Source: Candidatus Melainabacteria bacterium (GTDB lineage Bacteria > Cyanobacteriota > Vampirovibrionia > 2-02-FULL-35-15). From it: a DNA stretch of 64,000 nucleotides. This document shows positions 1 to 8,324 of this stretch, one piece after another (position 1 is the stretch's first letter; each line of letters opens with the position of its first letter). The stretch spans positions 1 through 64,000 of the forward strand of contig JAHFBG010000004.1 of the NCBI GenBank assembly GCA_023250155.1, given 5' to 3'. Both the position numbers and the translations under genes were made by a program. The notes below the pieces were generated by a model. The model searched no databases and was not told where the DNA came from. It saw nothing but the letters and a program-made list of their open reading frames with translations.

Positions 1-122
1 GACAAGAGGTCTAATAATTAGGGCCTATCAAGTTTTGATTCTATTTCTTCTAAAATCCGTTATTGAAGCTTAATTCCTCAGTCTACTGAAAAAATTGATT
101 GTAAATTGTCAAACTTCAGTTA

Positions 123-195
123 AATGTCATCCTGAGCGATAGCGAAGGATCTCTTAACGTTATAAGATTCTTCGCCTTAGGCTCAGAATGACATT
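123..195. repeat. Imperfect inverted repeat, TGTCATYCTGAGC family
   Basis: The outer arms 123-137 and 181-195 are complementary at 14 of 15 positions (AATGTCATCCTGAGC against AATGTCATTCTGAGC). Inner arms at 142-152 and 165-175 pair at 10 of 11 positions. Together they would form a long two-part hairpin just past the stop codon of the glycosyltransferase gene. From memory, TGTCATTCTGAG palindromes of this kind are dispersed in many bacterial genomes. It could double as a transcription end signal, but there is no clear T run. Confidence 0.7.
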
Positions 196-200
196 AACCA

Positions 201-1121
201 TCAATGATATTGCTCCAAATTAAAAAATCCTTTTCCAGTTAATTGTGGAAACATGCAGGAAAGCTTTAATCCATACCATCTAGGATCAAGTAGAAATTTT
301 GAATATAACTCTTGAGCCATTTTTATTTTCTCATTTGCTTTTTTTAAATCGTTTGCCAGTAGATACCAGTAACAGAATCTAAGATTTGCAAGTCCTAAGG
401 ATTTGTTTTTTATTTGATCAGATATGTTTCTAAGCTTGAAAGAATCTTCTAAGAGTAGTGTTGTTACCTCTTCGATTTTTTTTGCATTTGTAAGTTTCAC
501 TGATTGTTGAGGGTGAATTCTATAGTAAGCAAGAGGTTGATTTAAAAAAGAAAAGTCTCCCATTAGAGAAAATCTAAGCCAGAATTCCCAGTCTTCATAA
601 GGTATATATTTGCTTTCAAAACCATTAGTCTTGTCAAAGTTCTCTCGTCTAATCAAGGGTGTTGCTGACACGATAAAATTTCTAAGTAACAGCTTGTCAA
701 AGATAGGTCCATTATGTCCTTGTAGTTGTCTTTTAGCTGTTTTTATTTTTTTACTCTTTTCATTTATCCTAAAAGATTGGCAGTAAGTTAATATCATGTT
801 TTTTTTATTGTCTAATATTTCAACCTGTTTTTCTAATTTATCACTTGCCCAGAGATCATCAGAATCTAGAAAAGCAATGTATTCCCCAGAAGAATTTTTT
901 ACGCCGTTATTTCTTGAAACAGCACGCTCAGAGTTCTTTTGTTCTATAAGTTTTATTTTTGATTTAAATTTCTCTAATTTAGTCTTTGTCTTATCAGTGG
1001 AGCCATCATCTATGACAATGATTTCAAAGTCTTGAAAGGTCTGATTTAATACACTTTCAATAGTTTCAGAAATGTAGTTTTCTCTGTTATAGGTTGGAAT
1101 TATTACGCTTACTTTTGGCAT
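201..1121 (-). CDS. Family 2 glycosyltransferase
   Basis: This 306-residue protein probably transfers a nucleotide-activated sugar to a cell-surface glycan or lipid. The N-terminus carries the GT-A start VSVIIPTYNRENYI, the nucleotide-binding stretch IVIDDGS (about residues 35-42) and the metal-binding LDSDD (about 85-89). An EDWEFWLR motif near 175 matches the catalytic-base region of GT2 enzymes. No membrane segment follows, so it is likely cytosolic or peripheral. Its start overlaps the 3' end of the upstream phosphohexomutase gene by 13 bp, so the two are almost certainly co-transcribed, and the mutase may supply its sugar phosphate. Donor and acceptor cannot be read from the sequence. 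Confidence 0.88.
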   Translation of the reverse strand: MPKVSVIIPTYNRENYISETIESVLNQTFQDFEIIVIDDGSTDKTKTKLEKFKSKIKLIEQKNSERAVSRNNGVKNSSGEYIAFLDSDDLWASDKLEKQVEILDNKKNMILTYCQSFRINEKSKKIKTAKRQLQGHNGPIFDKLLLRNFIVSATPLIRRENFDKTNGFESKYIPYEDWEFWLRFSLMGDFSFLNQPLAYYRIHPQQSVKLTNAKKIEEVTTLLLEDSFKLRNISDQIKNKSLGLANLRFCYWYLLANDLKKANEKIKMAQELYSKFLLDPRWYGLKLSCMFPQLTGKGFFNLEQYH

Positions 1122-2542
1122 ATCTCCGTTATTATTTTTTGTATTTCACCTTTCATTGATTGTAGACTTTTTTCTGAAGTAGCTTCAAAATACACACGTG
1201 CCATAGGCTCTGTACCACTTGCTCTTGCTAAGAACCAGCTTCCATCATTAAACAAATACTTTGTACCTTCTGTATTGTTAATTGATTTAACTTGAATACC
1301 ATTACATTCTTTGATTTCTCCATTTTGTAGTCTTGAAATTAAAAGTTGTTTTTGTTCATCATTTATATGTAAATCAAATCTATCATTGATGCATTTCCAG
1401 TTAGCGTCTTTTAGAGTGTCATTGAAAATTTCTTTTAGAGATTTTTTTTCATAAGATAGCATCTCTACTAAAAGCATGCCGGCTAATATGGCATCTTTAT
1501 CAGGGATGTGATTTAAAATACTTATGCCGCCTGACTCTTCAGCACCTATTAACACATTGTTCTTTATCATTTGTTCACAAATCCATTTAAACCCTACAGG
1601 AGTTTCTATAACACTTAGTCCATAAGCTTTTGCAAGGTGATCCATAAGATGTGTGGTTGATAAAGTTCTTACGACATCACCGGTTAGTTTTTTATTTTTT
1701 ACTAAATGTCTTAAGAGCATTGATGCGATTTTGTTTGGAGAGAAAAATGTGCCACAAGAATCAATTGCTGATAGTCTGTCAGCATCTCCATCAGTTGCTA
1801 GTCCTATAATTGCTTGATTTGAAATTACACTTTCTTTTAAATCATTTAAAAATTCTTCTTTGGGTTCAGGGAGTAAATTTCCAAACATGGGATCTCTTTT
1901 ATTGTGCAATGTTATAGTATTGCAACCGGCTTCCTTTAAAAGGTAATCGAGATAACTATTTCCAGCGCCATATAGAGGATCATAGATGACTTTTAATTTA
2001 GTATTTTTAATTATGTCAAAGTTTATTAATTCTTTAATGTGTTTTGTATAGGCTTCTTTTGGATCAAATGCGGGAATTATCACTGTAGGGTCCAGTCGCG
2101 ACTGGACCTTACCAGGATCAAGGTATCTTGTAATTTCATCAGTTACTTCTTGTGGGGCAGGGCCACCATAAGAGGTTATGTATTTTATTCCACAGTATTT
2201 AGGTGGATTATGACTTGCAGTAAATTGAATGGCTCCATTTGTTTTATAAGGAGCTTTACATGCCCAAAAAGCAATTAGAGGTGTTGGTATTGTGTTCTTT
2301 GATAGCTCTACTTTTAAACCTAAAGCAGCTAGTGTTAAAGCACACTCAGTTGCAAATTCTTTTCCTAAAAAGCGTGTATCGTACCCGATTATTACAGGAT
2401 ATGATTTATTACCATTTCTTAATATGAGATTTCCAATGGCATTACTGACAATTCTTACGTTATTAAACGTAAAGCCATCAGCAATAATCTCGCGCCAACC
2501 ATCAGTGCCAAACTTTATTTTATTGTTTATAGTCTTAACCAT
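1109..2542 (-). CDS. Phosphoglucomutase/phosphomannomutase family protein
   Basis: This 477-residue enzyme of the alpha-D-phosphohexomutase superfamily interconverts hexose 1- and 6-phosphates. All four signatures are present: the phosphoserine loop TASHNPP near residue 110, the metal loop DGDADR near 254, the sugar-binding GAEESGG near 335, and the phosphate-binding loop RASGTEPMARVY near the C-terminus. Length is typical. It lies directly upstream of, and overlaps, the GT2 gene, suggesting supply of a sugar phosphate for surface glycan synthesis. A perfect 20-bp palindrome sits inside the coding region at 2089-2108. Glucose or mannose specificity cannot be decided. Confidence 0.93.
   Translation of the reverse strand: MVKTINNKIKFGTDGWREIIADGFTFNNVRIVSNAIGNLILRNGNKSYPVIIGYDTRFLGKEFATECALTLAALGLKVELSKNTIPTPLIAFWACKAPYKTNGAIQFTASHNPPKYCGIKYITSYGGPAPQEVTDEITRYLDPGKVQSRLDPTVIIPAFDPKEAYTKHIKELINFDIIKNTKLKVIYDPLYGAGNSYLDYLLKEAGCNTITLHNKRDPMFGNLLPEPKEEFLNDLKESVISNQAIIGLATDGDADRLSAIDSCGTFFSPNKIASMLLRHLVKNKKLTGDVVRTLSTTHLMDHLAKAYGLSVIETPVGFKWICEQMIKNNVLIGAEESGGISILNHIPDKDAILAGMLLVEMLSYEKKSLKEIFNDTLKDANWKCINDRFDLHINDEQKQLLISRLQNGEIKECNGIQVKSINNTEGTKYLFNDGSWFLARASGTEPMARVYFEATSEKSLQSMKGEIQKIITEICQK
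2089..2108. repeat. Perfect 20-bp palindrome inside the phosphohexomutase gene
   Basis: GGTCCAGTCG is followed immediately by its exact reverse complement, inside an open frame. On the coding strand it specifies part of the peptide GKVQSRLDP, in a segment between the phosphoserine and metal loops. A perfect 20-bp palindrome is not expected by chance in a coding region this AT-rich, and it is far richer in GC than its surroundings. It may be an in-frame insertion of a short palindromic element, or a protein-binding site. Confidence 0.8.
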
Positions 2543-2875
2543 GCAAAAACTATTTTAACAGCTAAGAGGTTTCCCGTCGGGCTTGCACTAGAAAATCTTC
2601 AAAGAGATTATATTGTTAAGTGGTATTTAAAGCTACTTGAAACTTGCTTAAATAGTAGGTTTAATAGGCAGATTATTTTTATCTATAAAGAGGTAGCACT
2701 ATTAAAATCAGTAAAATAGATGGATAAAAATTCTAATGATTGAGGTAAATAACCCTTAGAAGTTAATGTTTCAAGTGTATCAGATTAAATTTTGTTAAGG
2801 TTGATAGCTGAATATGAATTGATCATTAAAAATATTTAATCTTTTAATTATAAATGAAAGGTAAGAATAAATAAA
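2543..2875. other. Gene-free stretch between the mutase and the response regulator
   Basis: These 333 bases separate two divergently transcribed genes and must hold both promoters. The mutase start has a TAAAAT box 9 nt before its ATG on the minus strand. I see no clear Shine-Dalgarno site for the response regulator, no RNA gene and no convincing small gene. Confidence 0.4.
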
Positions 2876-3655
2876 ATGAAGCACAAATCTAAGGTGAAGC
2901 CTGAAGAAGATACAAATGGTATGCAGATTCAGGAGATGGTAGGAAGGCCATTAAAAGTATTAATTGTAGAAGATGAAAATCAAGTGGCTAAACTGATTGA
3001 GCTTGAGCTAAATTATGAAGGTTATCAGGTTGATATTGCAAAAAATGGGAAAGAAGCCCTTGAAAAAAATGAAAAATTTAAACCCGATTTAATTTTATTA
3101 GACTGGCTATTGCCGGAAATGGATGGGCTTGAGGTTACAAGAAGGATACGTTCTGATGGAAATGATGTTCCTTTAATTGTTTTGAGTGCTAAAGATGGTT
3201 TGTCTGATAGAGTGATGGGGTTAGATAGTGGGGCAGATGATTATTTAACAAAACCTTTTGCTACGGAAGAATTGTTAGCAAGGATTAGGGCAGTTGTTAG
3301 GCGTAGACCTCAGAATTTAGATGGAGTATTAGAGTACAGAGATATTTGGCTAGATCAATTTGCAAGAATTTCAAGACGTGCAGAAACTAAACTTGATTTA
3401 AGAGCAAAAGAATTTGCACTTTTAAGATTGTTTATGCTTTATCCTGAACAAGCTTTAACACGTGAATTTATTTTTGATAAGGTATGGGGATATAATTTTT
3501 TAGGTGAATCAAATGTGATTGAAGTTTATGTTCGTTATCTTAGAACGAAACTAGAAGCTCTTGGTCCTGGAAGGCTTATTCATACAGTACGTGGAGTAGG
3601 ATATATCTTAAAGGCTGATCATAAAAATGAATCAGAAGATGAATTGTCAGATTAA
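2876..3655 (+). CDS. OmpR/PhoB-family response regulator
   Basis: This two-component regulator of 259 residues has a receiver domain (about 27-140) and a winged-helix DNA-binding domain (about 158-250). In the receiver the acidic pair EDE, the phosphoacceptor Asp in LILLDWLLPEMDG and the Lys in LTKPF are intact. The C-terminal part has the PhoB-type signature ending VRGVGYIL. Overall the receiver resembles cyanobacterial RpaB/NblR-type regulators, but I would not name it. No kinase gene is adjacent; the PhoR-type kinase at the right edge of the window is a possible partner by type only. The first about 25 residues are extra and polar, and in-frame ATG codons at 2921 and 2936 are alternative starts. 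Confidence 0.92.
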   Translation: MKHKSKVKPEEDTNGMQIQEMVGRPLKVLIVEDENQVAKLIELELNYEGYQVDIAKNGKEALEKNEKFKPDLILLDWLLPEMDGLEVTRRIRSDGNDVPLIVLSAKDGLSDRVMGLDSGADDYLTKPFATEELLARIRAVVRRRPQNLDGVLEYRDIWLDQFARISRRAETKLDLRAKEFALLRLFMLYPEQALTREFIFDKVWGYNFLGESNVIEVYVRYLRTKLEALGPGRLIHTVRGVGYILKADHKNESEDELSD

Positions 3656-3684
3656 TGTGTTACTGCCCCAGCTAAAGTGAGTAA

Positions 3685-3951
3685 TCAGAGTCGAGTTAGT
3701 AGTGTAGAATTACAATTTTCTTTTGATACCTTATCTGGGTTATGTACTGTTGCTATATTGTTTTTCCAGGTATAGCAACCAGCATATTCATTATTAATAG
3801 TTATTTCTTTTACTAAACCATTTGGAGGGCTACCTTTTTTCTTCCATGTTAGTGTGTTTTGATCTTGTGTTTGAGCATTACAGGGTAAAAACAATATTGC
3901 TATAGTGCTTATCAGCATTATGCTGTAATAAGTTTTGTGTTTTGTTTTCAT
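3685..3951 (-). CDS. Small predicted secreted protein
   Basis: This 88-residue protein of unknown function has a classic signal peptide: basic MKTKHK, a hydrophobic core SIMLISTIAILFL, and a likely cleavage site after PCNA. The mature part, about 60 residues, is polar with two cysteines (in YAGCYTW and ENCN) that could form a disulfide bond. It sits alone between a response regulator ending on the other strand and a GNAT gene. I do not recognise a family. The signal peptide is the main reason to accept it as real. Confidence 0.6.
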   Translation of the reverse strand: MKTKHKTYYSIMLISTIAILFLPCNAQTQDQNTLTWKKKGSPPNGLVKEITINNEYAGCYTWKNNIATVHNPDKVSKENCNSTLLTRL

Positions 3952-4048
3952 ATTGTAAAAAAGTTATTCCCCAAGTAGCAAAGTCTTAAACAAGTCATAA
4001 AGAAGAAGGTATATAAGCCCTATGAAATGCAAAGTTCATAATATAGAG

Positions 4049-4534
4049 TTAATCATTAATTATTAGAACAAAGTGTTTTACTGATCTGTAAAGTATAGGA
4101 AAGTCTTTTTGTAGGGATTGTACATAATGAAGGAAAAAGCTATCAACTATACTTTCTTCTTTTATTTCTTTTAAATTTGTTTTTATCCAAAATCCAGGTG
4201 CTTCCCAACTGCTTGCATAGAGTTTTTTTAGAGCTAATTGCCTTGTAATTTCTGTTAGTTTGGTTGTGATTATTTTACCAAGTCCTTTGCCTTGTAGCTC
4301 TTTTTTTATAGCGAAAGATTTTAAGATTCCTATATTGTTTTCAACTTCAATTGAAAAACAATTAACAAAGCTTGTATCATTATTCAATCTTGTAGTATAA
4401 AAAGTTTTATAAGTTTCTTTCCCTGACAAATACTCTTTAGAGCCTGTTTCATCAAGTAATCCCAATATTGATTCCCATTCATCTTTTGTGGCTTTTTCAA
4501 TTCTTATTTCAAGCGGTGAAGAAAAATTCGTCAT
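4049..4534 (-). CDS. GNAT-family N-acetyltransferase
   Basis: This 161-residue protein probably transfers an acetyl group from acetyl-CoA. The central segment has the GNAT core strand SFAIKKEL followed by the pyrophosphate-binding loop QGKGLGKII, about residues 75-92, then the helix KLTEITRQLALKKLYA. The C-terminal portion lacks the usual final strand pair in clear form and may be specialised. The substrate is unknown. Its start is 60 bp from the divergent tRNA-Pro gene, so the two share a promoter region. Confidence 0.75.
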   Translation of the reverse strand: MTNFSSPLEIRIEKATKDEWESILGLLDETGSKEYLSGKETYKTFYTTRLNNDTSFVNCFSIEVENNIGILKSFAIKKELQGKGLGKIITTKLTEITRQLALKKLYASSWEAPGFWIKTNLKEIKEESIVDSFFLHYVQSLQKDFPILYRSVKHFVLIIND

Positions 4535-4563
4535 GTAAAAAATATTATCTTATTTTTACACGA

Positions 4564-4569
4564 TATAAT
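4564..4569 (+). promoter_or_regulatory. -10 box of the tRNA-Pro gene
   Basis: TATAAT lies 28 bp upstream of the mature tRNA 5' end. No good TTGACA box is seen 16-18 bp upstream. The same 60-bp gap holds the start region of the GNAT gene on the other strand. Confidence 0.55.
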
Positions 4570-4597
4570 TAGGACTGGTACTAAATTTATGACAATT

Positions 4598-4671
4598 CGG
4601 GAAGTAGCTCAACTTGGTAGAGCGTCCGTTTCGGGTGCGGAAGGCCGCAGGTTCAAATCCTGTCTTCCCGA
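4598..4671 (+). tRNA. tRNA-Pro (anticodon CGG)
   Basis: A full cloverleaf can be folded by eye. The acceptor stem CGGGAAG pairs with CTTCCCG and shows the C1-G72 pair typical of bacterial tRNA-Pro. The D arm is GCTC/GAGC, the anticodon stem TCCGT/GCGGA with loop TTCGGGT, giving anticodon CGG for codon CCG, and the T arm GCAGG/CCTGT has loop TTCAAAT. The discriminator base is A. CCA is not encoded, so it must be added after transcription. Confidence 0.97.
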
Positions 4672-4735
4672 TTGACTTTAGGAAGATTTGTGGATCTACA
4701 ACAACAAAAGGAAAAAAATAGGGAAGAAATTAATA

Positions 4736-5179
4736 TTAAAAGCTACTGATTACCTCAGATCCCTCAATTGTATCGTTATAACAGTTAAAAATTATTGTAT
4801 TGTTGTTAATTCCATAAGCATCTTGGTGTACATAAACATTTTCACCGCTACTTTCTTCTCTATTTGCAGTACGAATATTTAAGCCAGTTAATTCTTTTAT
4901 TTCTTCTAGAACTTTATAATATTCATTAAGTTTACTTAAAGGAAAGTAGCCATCTAAAGCAATTCTCTTTATATGGTGTTCTCTATCATGGAGTGAACAA
5001 TCATAAACATAAACCTTAGCTTTTAAGTTATTAAAATCATTATTTTTTAAAACTTCATTAATAGTAGAGCATTGTTCATTAAGCAATTTCTCTATCCTTG
5101 CTTGTTTTATTAAAGGATCTTCTTGTGGTTTTCTAGGACCAAAAATACTGCTAAATATTGTTGATAATATTCTACTCAT
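4736..5179 (-). CDS. Hypothetical protein, 147 residues
   Basis: I do not recognise this protein. The N-terminus is short and amphipathic (MSRILSTIFSSIFGPRKP), followed by a polar, mostly helical body. It has no clear signal peptide or known motif. A very strong Shine-Dalgarno sequence (AAGGGGGGAG) lies 4-5 nt before the ATG, which supports both the start and translation. It stands alone between the tRNA-Pro gene and the divergent tryptophanase gene. Confidence 0.65.
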   Translation of the reverse strand: MSRILSTIFSSIFGPRKPQEDPLIKQARIEKLLNEQCSTINEVLKNNDFNNLKAKVYVYDCSLHDREHHIKRIALDGYFPLSKLNEYYKVLEEIKELTGLNIRTANREESSGENVYVHQDAYGINNNTIIFNCYNDTIEGSEVISSF

Positions 5180-5301
5180 ATAACTCCCCCCTTATAAATT
5201 TCTATAGAACTAAGCAATTAGTATAGCTGTATCAACGCCAACTGTCAATACCTATTAAGGTAAGCTAGAATTTTAAGACTTAATACTCTTAAGAAGTACT
5301 A

Positions 5302-5307
5302 TATACT
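5302..5307 (+). promoter_or_regulatory. -10 box ending 6 nt before the tryptophanase start
   Basis: TATACT is followed by ATTCAA and then the ATG at 5314. No Shine-Dalgarno site is present. Transcription starting about 6-7 nt after the box would begin at or next to the start codon, giving a leaderless mRNA. The same spacing recurs at several other genes here. Confidence 0.6.
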
Positions 5308-5313
5308 ATTCAA

Positions 5314-6699
5314 ATGCATTGGGAATGGAAAACAATTATAGAGCCTTTTAAAATCAAGTCTGTTGAGCCATTAGGTTTTACTACTAGAGAAGAAAGAGAA
5401 CAAGTCTTAAAAGAAGCTTACTATAACCTTTTTAAAATACCCGCTAGCAAAGTTTTGATTGATTTTTTAACTGATTCAGGTACTAGTGCTATGTCTAGTG
5501 AACAGTGGGCAGGCATAATGCGTGGAGATGAGTCATATGCAGGCGCTAGAAGTTTTTATAATTTAGAAAAAGCTGTAAGAGATTTAACTGGCTATAAAGA
5601 AGTACTACCTACTCATCAAGGACGTGCTTCAGAAAGAATACTTTTTTCAGTTCTTGGTGGAAAAGGAAAATGTATCATTGCAAATAGTCATTTTGATACC
5701 ACACGAGCTAATACAGAAGCTACTGGGGCAGAAGCCCTAGATCTGCCTGTTAAAGATGCTTTAGATTTTGAAAAGCCTGGCCCTTTTAAGGGGGATATGG
5801 ATGTAGTTGCTCTTGAAAAAATCATTAATGAAAAAGGAGCAGAAAATATTCCTCTTGTTATATTAACAGTTACGAACAATTCTTTAGGTGGCCAGCCTGT
5901 TTCTATGAAAAATATTTGTGAGGTTAGCAGGATTTGTAGGAAACATAAAATACCACTTTTTTTTGATGCAGCAAGATTTGCTGAAAATAGTTATTTTATT
6001 AAATTACGCGAGCATGGATACCAAAACAAATCCCCAAAAGAAATAGCACAAGAAATGTTTTCTTATGCAGATGGTTGTTTAATGAGTGCTAAAAAAGATG
6101 CCCTTGTAAATATAGGTGGCTTTTTAGCTATGAATAATAGTGAGTGGGCTAAGAGATGTAGAGAAGTAGAAATCTTAGGTGAGGGTTTTCCTACTTATGG
6201 AGGGCTTGCAGGGCGTGATCTTGAAGCCATTGCTCAGGGGTTAGTAGAAATTTTAGATGAAGAATATTTAAAATATAGAATCAAATCCGTAGCATATTTA
6301 GGTGATGGTTTAAGAAATCATGGAATCCCAATTGTAGAGCCACCTGGTGGGCATGCTGTATATGTAAATGCTATGAAGTTTCTTTCTCATATTCCTCAGA
6401 GTGAGTTTCCAGGGCAAGCATTAGCATGTGCATTGTATTTAGAAGGTGGTATAAGAGCGGTAGAAATTGGAAGCTTAATGTTTGGAAAGAATGATCAAAA
6501 TACTAAGAAGTTTATTCCAGCTAAGATGGAGCTTGTACGACTAGCACTTCCAAGGCGTGTTTATACTCAAAGTCATATTGACTATGTCATTGAGGTTTTT
6601 GAGCACTTAGCAAAAGAAAAAAATAAAATAAAAGGATTAAGAATTACAGAAGCATCGGAAGTTCTAGCTCATTTTACGGCTAAGCTTGTGCCGGTCTAA
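5314..6699 (+). CDS. tnaA: Tryptophanase (tryptophan indole-lyase)
   Basis: This PLP enzyme of 461 residues is predicted to cleave L-tryptophan to indole, pyruvate and ammonia. Beta-eliminating-lyase features are present: PTHQGR near residue 100, the PLP-contacting FFDAARFAEN near 215-225, and the Schiff-base lysine in MSAKKDA near 257. Tyrosine phenol-lyase is the close alternative. Near the C-terminus the protein reads GGHAVYVNAMKF, without the Arg that I recall as binding tyrosine in that enzyme, and RAVEIGS, as in tryptophanases, so tryptophanase is favoured. No tnaC-like leader or tnaB permease is adjacent. A TATACT box ends 6 nt before the start. Confidence 0.88.
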   Translation: MHWEWKTIIEPFKIKSVEPLGFTTREEREQVLKEAYYNLFKIPASKVLIDFLTDSGTSAMSSEQWAGIMRGDESYAGARSFYNLEKAVRDLTGYKEVLPTHQGRASERILFSVLGGKGKCIIANSHFDTTRANTEATGAEALDLPVKDALDFEKPGPFKGDMDVVALEKIINEKGAENIPLVILTVTNNSLGGQPVSMKNICEVSRICRKHKIPLFFDAARFAENSYFIKLREHGYQNKSPKEIAQEMFSYADGCLMSAKKDALVNIGGFLAMNNSEWAKRCREVEILGEGFPTYGGLAGRDLEAIAQGLVEILDEEYLKYRIKSVAYLGDGLRNHGIPIVEPPGGHAVYVNAMKFLSHIPQSEFPGQALACALYLEGGIRAVEIGSLMFGKNDQNTKKFIPAKMELVRLALPRRVYTQSHIDYVIEVFEHLAKEKNKIKGLRITEASEVLAHFTAKLVPV

Positions 6700-6703
6700 G
6701 GTT

Positions 6704-6825
6704 AACTGCTCACCTGGTTTTATCAAGCAATAGCCTTTATTCACTCTAGGCGACCATTAACTGACGTTAACAGTTCCCGCCTGTCGTTCATAATAGACTA
6801 TTGCTTTTTTGTCAGGTGAGCAGTT
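6704..6825. repeat. Long hairpin element A, copy 1
   Basis: Perfect 13-bp outer arms (AACTGCTCACCTG at 6704-6716, complement at 6813-6825) enclose a second perfect 9-bp stem (6725-6733 with 6798-6806) and a third 5-bp stem (6748-6752 with 6778-6782). At the tip is a core, 6751-6779, that contains ATTAACTGACGTTAACAGT. The core matches 26 of 29 bases at 52222-52250 inside another long hairpin whose arms are unrelated in sequence. This points to a dispersed structured element. It lies between tryptophanase and the next gene. Confidence 0.75.
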
Positions 6826-6959
6826 ACGGTTTGAGTTTAATGCGTAGAGGATGATCGCGACCATTCCTTACACTTGGTCTTTTACGAAAGCCATACAAAT
6901 AATTACTGAAATCTTACTTGGCGTGATCAATAATCATAAGCAATACGGAATTACAGATT

Positions 6960-7445
6960 ATGACTTTAAAAATTGGTTATATATCAGGGCCATTTGTTGG
7001 AAATGCAACTAAAGCTAACCTTAAAGAAGCAATTGAAAAAAATATAGAAACTGCAAAAAAATATGCAGAAGTTTTAGCAAATAATAAAATCGGTTTTTTT
7101 GTACCACACATAAATTCAGTAGAACTAAATGGAAAAGACTTAAATGAAAAACAAAGATTTTATTATGAACAAGATACTGAATTTTTAATTAGAGCTGCTG
7201 ATTTTTTAGTGGCTATTCCAGGATGGGAAACATCGTTTGGAGCACGTCATGAGATAAAGATAGCAGAAGAGCTTAAACTTCCTGTTTTTTATCCACAATC
7301 ACCTGATGACATAAGTGAAATCTTAGAATGGCACAAGACAGTAAAAGAAAATAATGATAAGCTAGAAAGCACTTTAAAAGGCAATGTTAACTGGGGAAAT
7401 GTAATAAGCATAAGGGAAAAACTTGCTAAATGGAAGTTTGCATAA
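6960..7445 (+). CDS. Nucleoside 2-deoxyribosyltransferase-like protein
   Basis: This 161-residue protein belongs to the nucleoside 2-deoxyribosyltransferase/DUF4406-like fold. It starts with a Rossmann-like strand and glycine-rich IGYISGPF. It has an acidic stretch FYYEQDTEFLIRAADFLVAIPGW, and a conserved Glu in FGARHEIKIAEEL that aligns with the catalytic or sugar-binding Glu region of the family. Members cleave or exchange the N-glycosidic bond of deoxynucleosides or nucleotides. Its neighbour deoC supports a role in deoxyribonucleoside turnover. It has no clear ribosome-binding site. Whether it is a transferase or a hydrolase is not certain. Confidence 0.6.
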   Translation: MTLKIGYISGPFVGNATKANLKEAIEKNIETAKKYAEVLANNKIGFFVPHINSVELNGKDLNEKQRFYYEQDTEFLIRAADFLVAIPGWETSFGARHEIKIAEELKLPVFYPQSPDDISEILEWHKTVKENNDKLESTLKGNVNWGNVISIREKLAKWKFA

Positions 7446-7471
7446 AAATATTAACGATTCACAACGCATAG

Positions 7472-7550
7472 AGGATTTATCTGGTTTATCCAGTAAATCC
7501 GATCAAGCGGAATGAATTGGCAAATGGAAGCCACAGCTTGTCTGTGGCTT
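7472..7550. repeat. Composite palindromic element B, copy 1
   Basis: The element has two parts. The first, 7472-7501, is a 30-nt palindrome-like unit (GGATTTA-CTGG pairing with CCAG-TAAATCC). The second, 7528-7550, is a hairpin with 9-bp arms AAGCCACAG/CTGTGGCTT and loop CTTGT. The identical 30-mer, followed by a hairpin with a different but still perfectly paired stem, occurs in inverted orientation at 58961-59040. It lies 23 bp upstream of deoC. Confidence 0.8.
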
Positions 7551-7573
7551 AAAAAAAACGAAAGGAAATAATT

Positions 7574-8317
7574 ATGGAAGTAAGTATGGAAAAAGTAAAA
7601 TTATATACCCCACAGCACTTGGCAAGGACAATTGACCAAAGTGTTTTAAGACCTACACATGTAGCTAAGGATGTAGAAGAAAATGCAAAACTTTGTTTAG
7701 AACATAAGTTTAGAGCTTTAGTTATTGATCCTTACTATGTTGCTTTAGCTAAGAAGCTTTTAGCAAACAGTAAAGTACTATGTGCTTCTGTCTGTGATTT
7801 TCCTCATGGTAGAGAGACTACAGATGTGAGGGTGAATGCTGTTAGATCACTTTTAAATAGAGGGGTTGATGAAGTAGATATTGTAGCTAAGTATCATCTT
7901 CTTTTAGAAGGAAATATAAAGGAGTTTAAGGAAGACATAAAGAAAGTAGTTCAGACTATGAATGAAGTTCCATTGAAAATCATTCTTGAAGTGGACTATT
8001 TAACACCAGAACAAATTCAAAAAGCAACAAGTATTATTTGTGAGGTAGCAAAAGAAGAAAATGCAAAAAATCTAATCGTGAAAACTAAAACAGGCTTTGC
8101 AGCAAAAGTCAATGTTCAAAATGTAGATGCAGTAAGCTTAATCCATAAAGTTCTAGTAGAGCAAGGCTTATATGCAGAAAAAATTGAAGATATTACTAAA
8201 GGCAAAATTGGAATTAAAGCATCTGGTGGAATAAAAACCAAACAAGATGTTATACCGCTACTTGAAGTTGGTGCACAGATTATAGGGACTAGTAGTGGTG
8301 TAGATATAACGCTATAA
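7574..8317 (+). CDS. deoC: Deoxyribose-phosphate aldolase
   Basis: This 247-residue class I aldolase splits 2-deoxyribose 5-phosphate into glyceraldehyde 3-phosphate and acetaldehyde in deoxynucleoside catabolism. The Schiff-base lysine sits in IVKTKTGF, the second catalytic lysine in GIKASGGIK, and the family acidic motif is [15 protein letters not shown]. It is intact and normal in length. A Shine-Dalgarno sequence (GAAAGGAAATA) precedes ATG 7574; a second in-frame Met lies four residues later. The deoxyribosyltransferase-like gene upstream fits the same pathway. The stop codon overlaps a TATAAT box that appears to serve the next gene. Confidence 0.95.
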   Translation: MEVSMEKVKLYTPQHLARTIDQSVLRPTHVAKDVEENAKLCLEHKFRALVIDPYYVALAKKLLANSKVLCASVCDFPHGRETTDVRVNAVRSLLNRGVDEVDIVAKYHLLLEGNIKEFKEDIKKVVQTMNEVPLKIILEVDYLTPEQIQKATSIICEVAKEENAKNLIVKTKTGFAAKVNVQNVDAVSLIHKVLVEQGLYAEKIEDITKGKIGIKASGGIKTKQDVIPLLEVGAQIIGTSSGVDITL

Positions 8318-8318
8318 T
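8313..8318 (+). promoter_or_regulatory. -10 box overlapping the deoC stop codon, 6 nt before the next start
   Basis: TATAAT overlaps the TAA stop of deoC and is followed by TGTCTG and ATG 8325. The spacing is the same as for tnaA, fabZ and the PHP gene. It suggests that the DUF255 gene has its own leaderless transcript although it sits only 7 nt after deoC. Confidence 0.55.
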
Positions 8319-8324
8319 TGTCTG

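Noticed and set aside
2..73. Open frame of 23 codons on the plus strand at the left edge
   Set aside because: It could be the tail of a gene cut by the window edge, but it is too short, has no recognisable content and an open frame of this length is common by chance.
5314..6699. Tyrosine phenol-lyase as the name for the tryptophanase-like gene
   Set aside because: The C-terminal substrate region lacks the Arg recalled for tyrosine phenol-lyase and has RAVEIGS as in tryptophanases, though an assay would be decisive.
7528..7558. Hairpin with an A run, considered as a terminator
   Set aside because: The run after the stem is A on the plus strand, not T, and on the minus strand the T run precedes the stem. 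It is better explained as part of composite element B.
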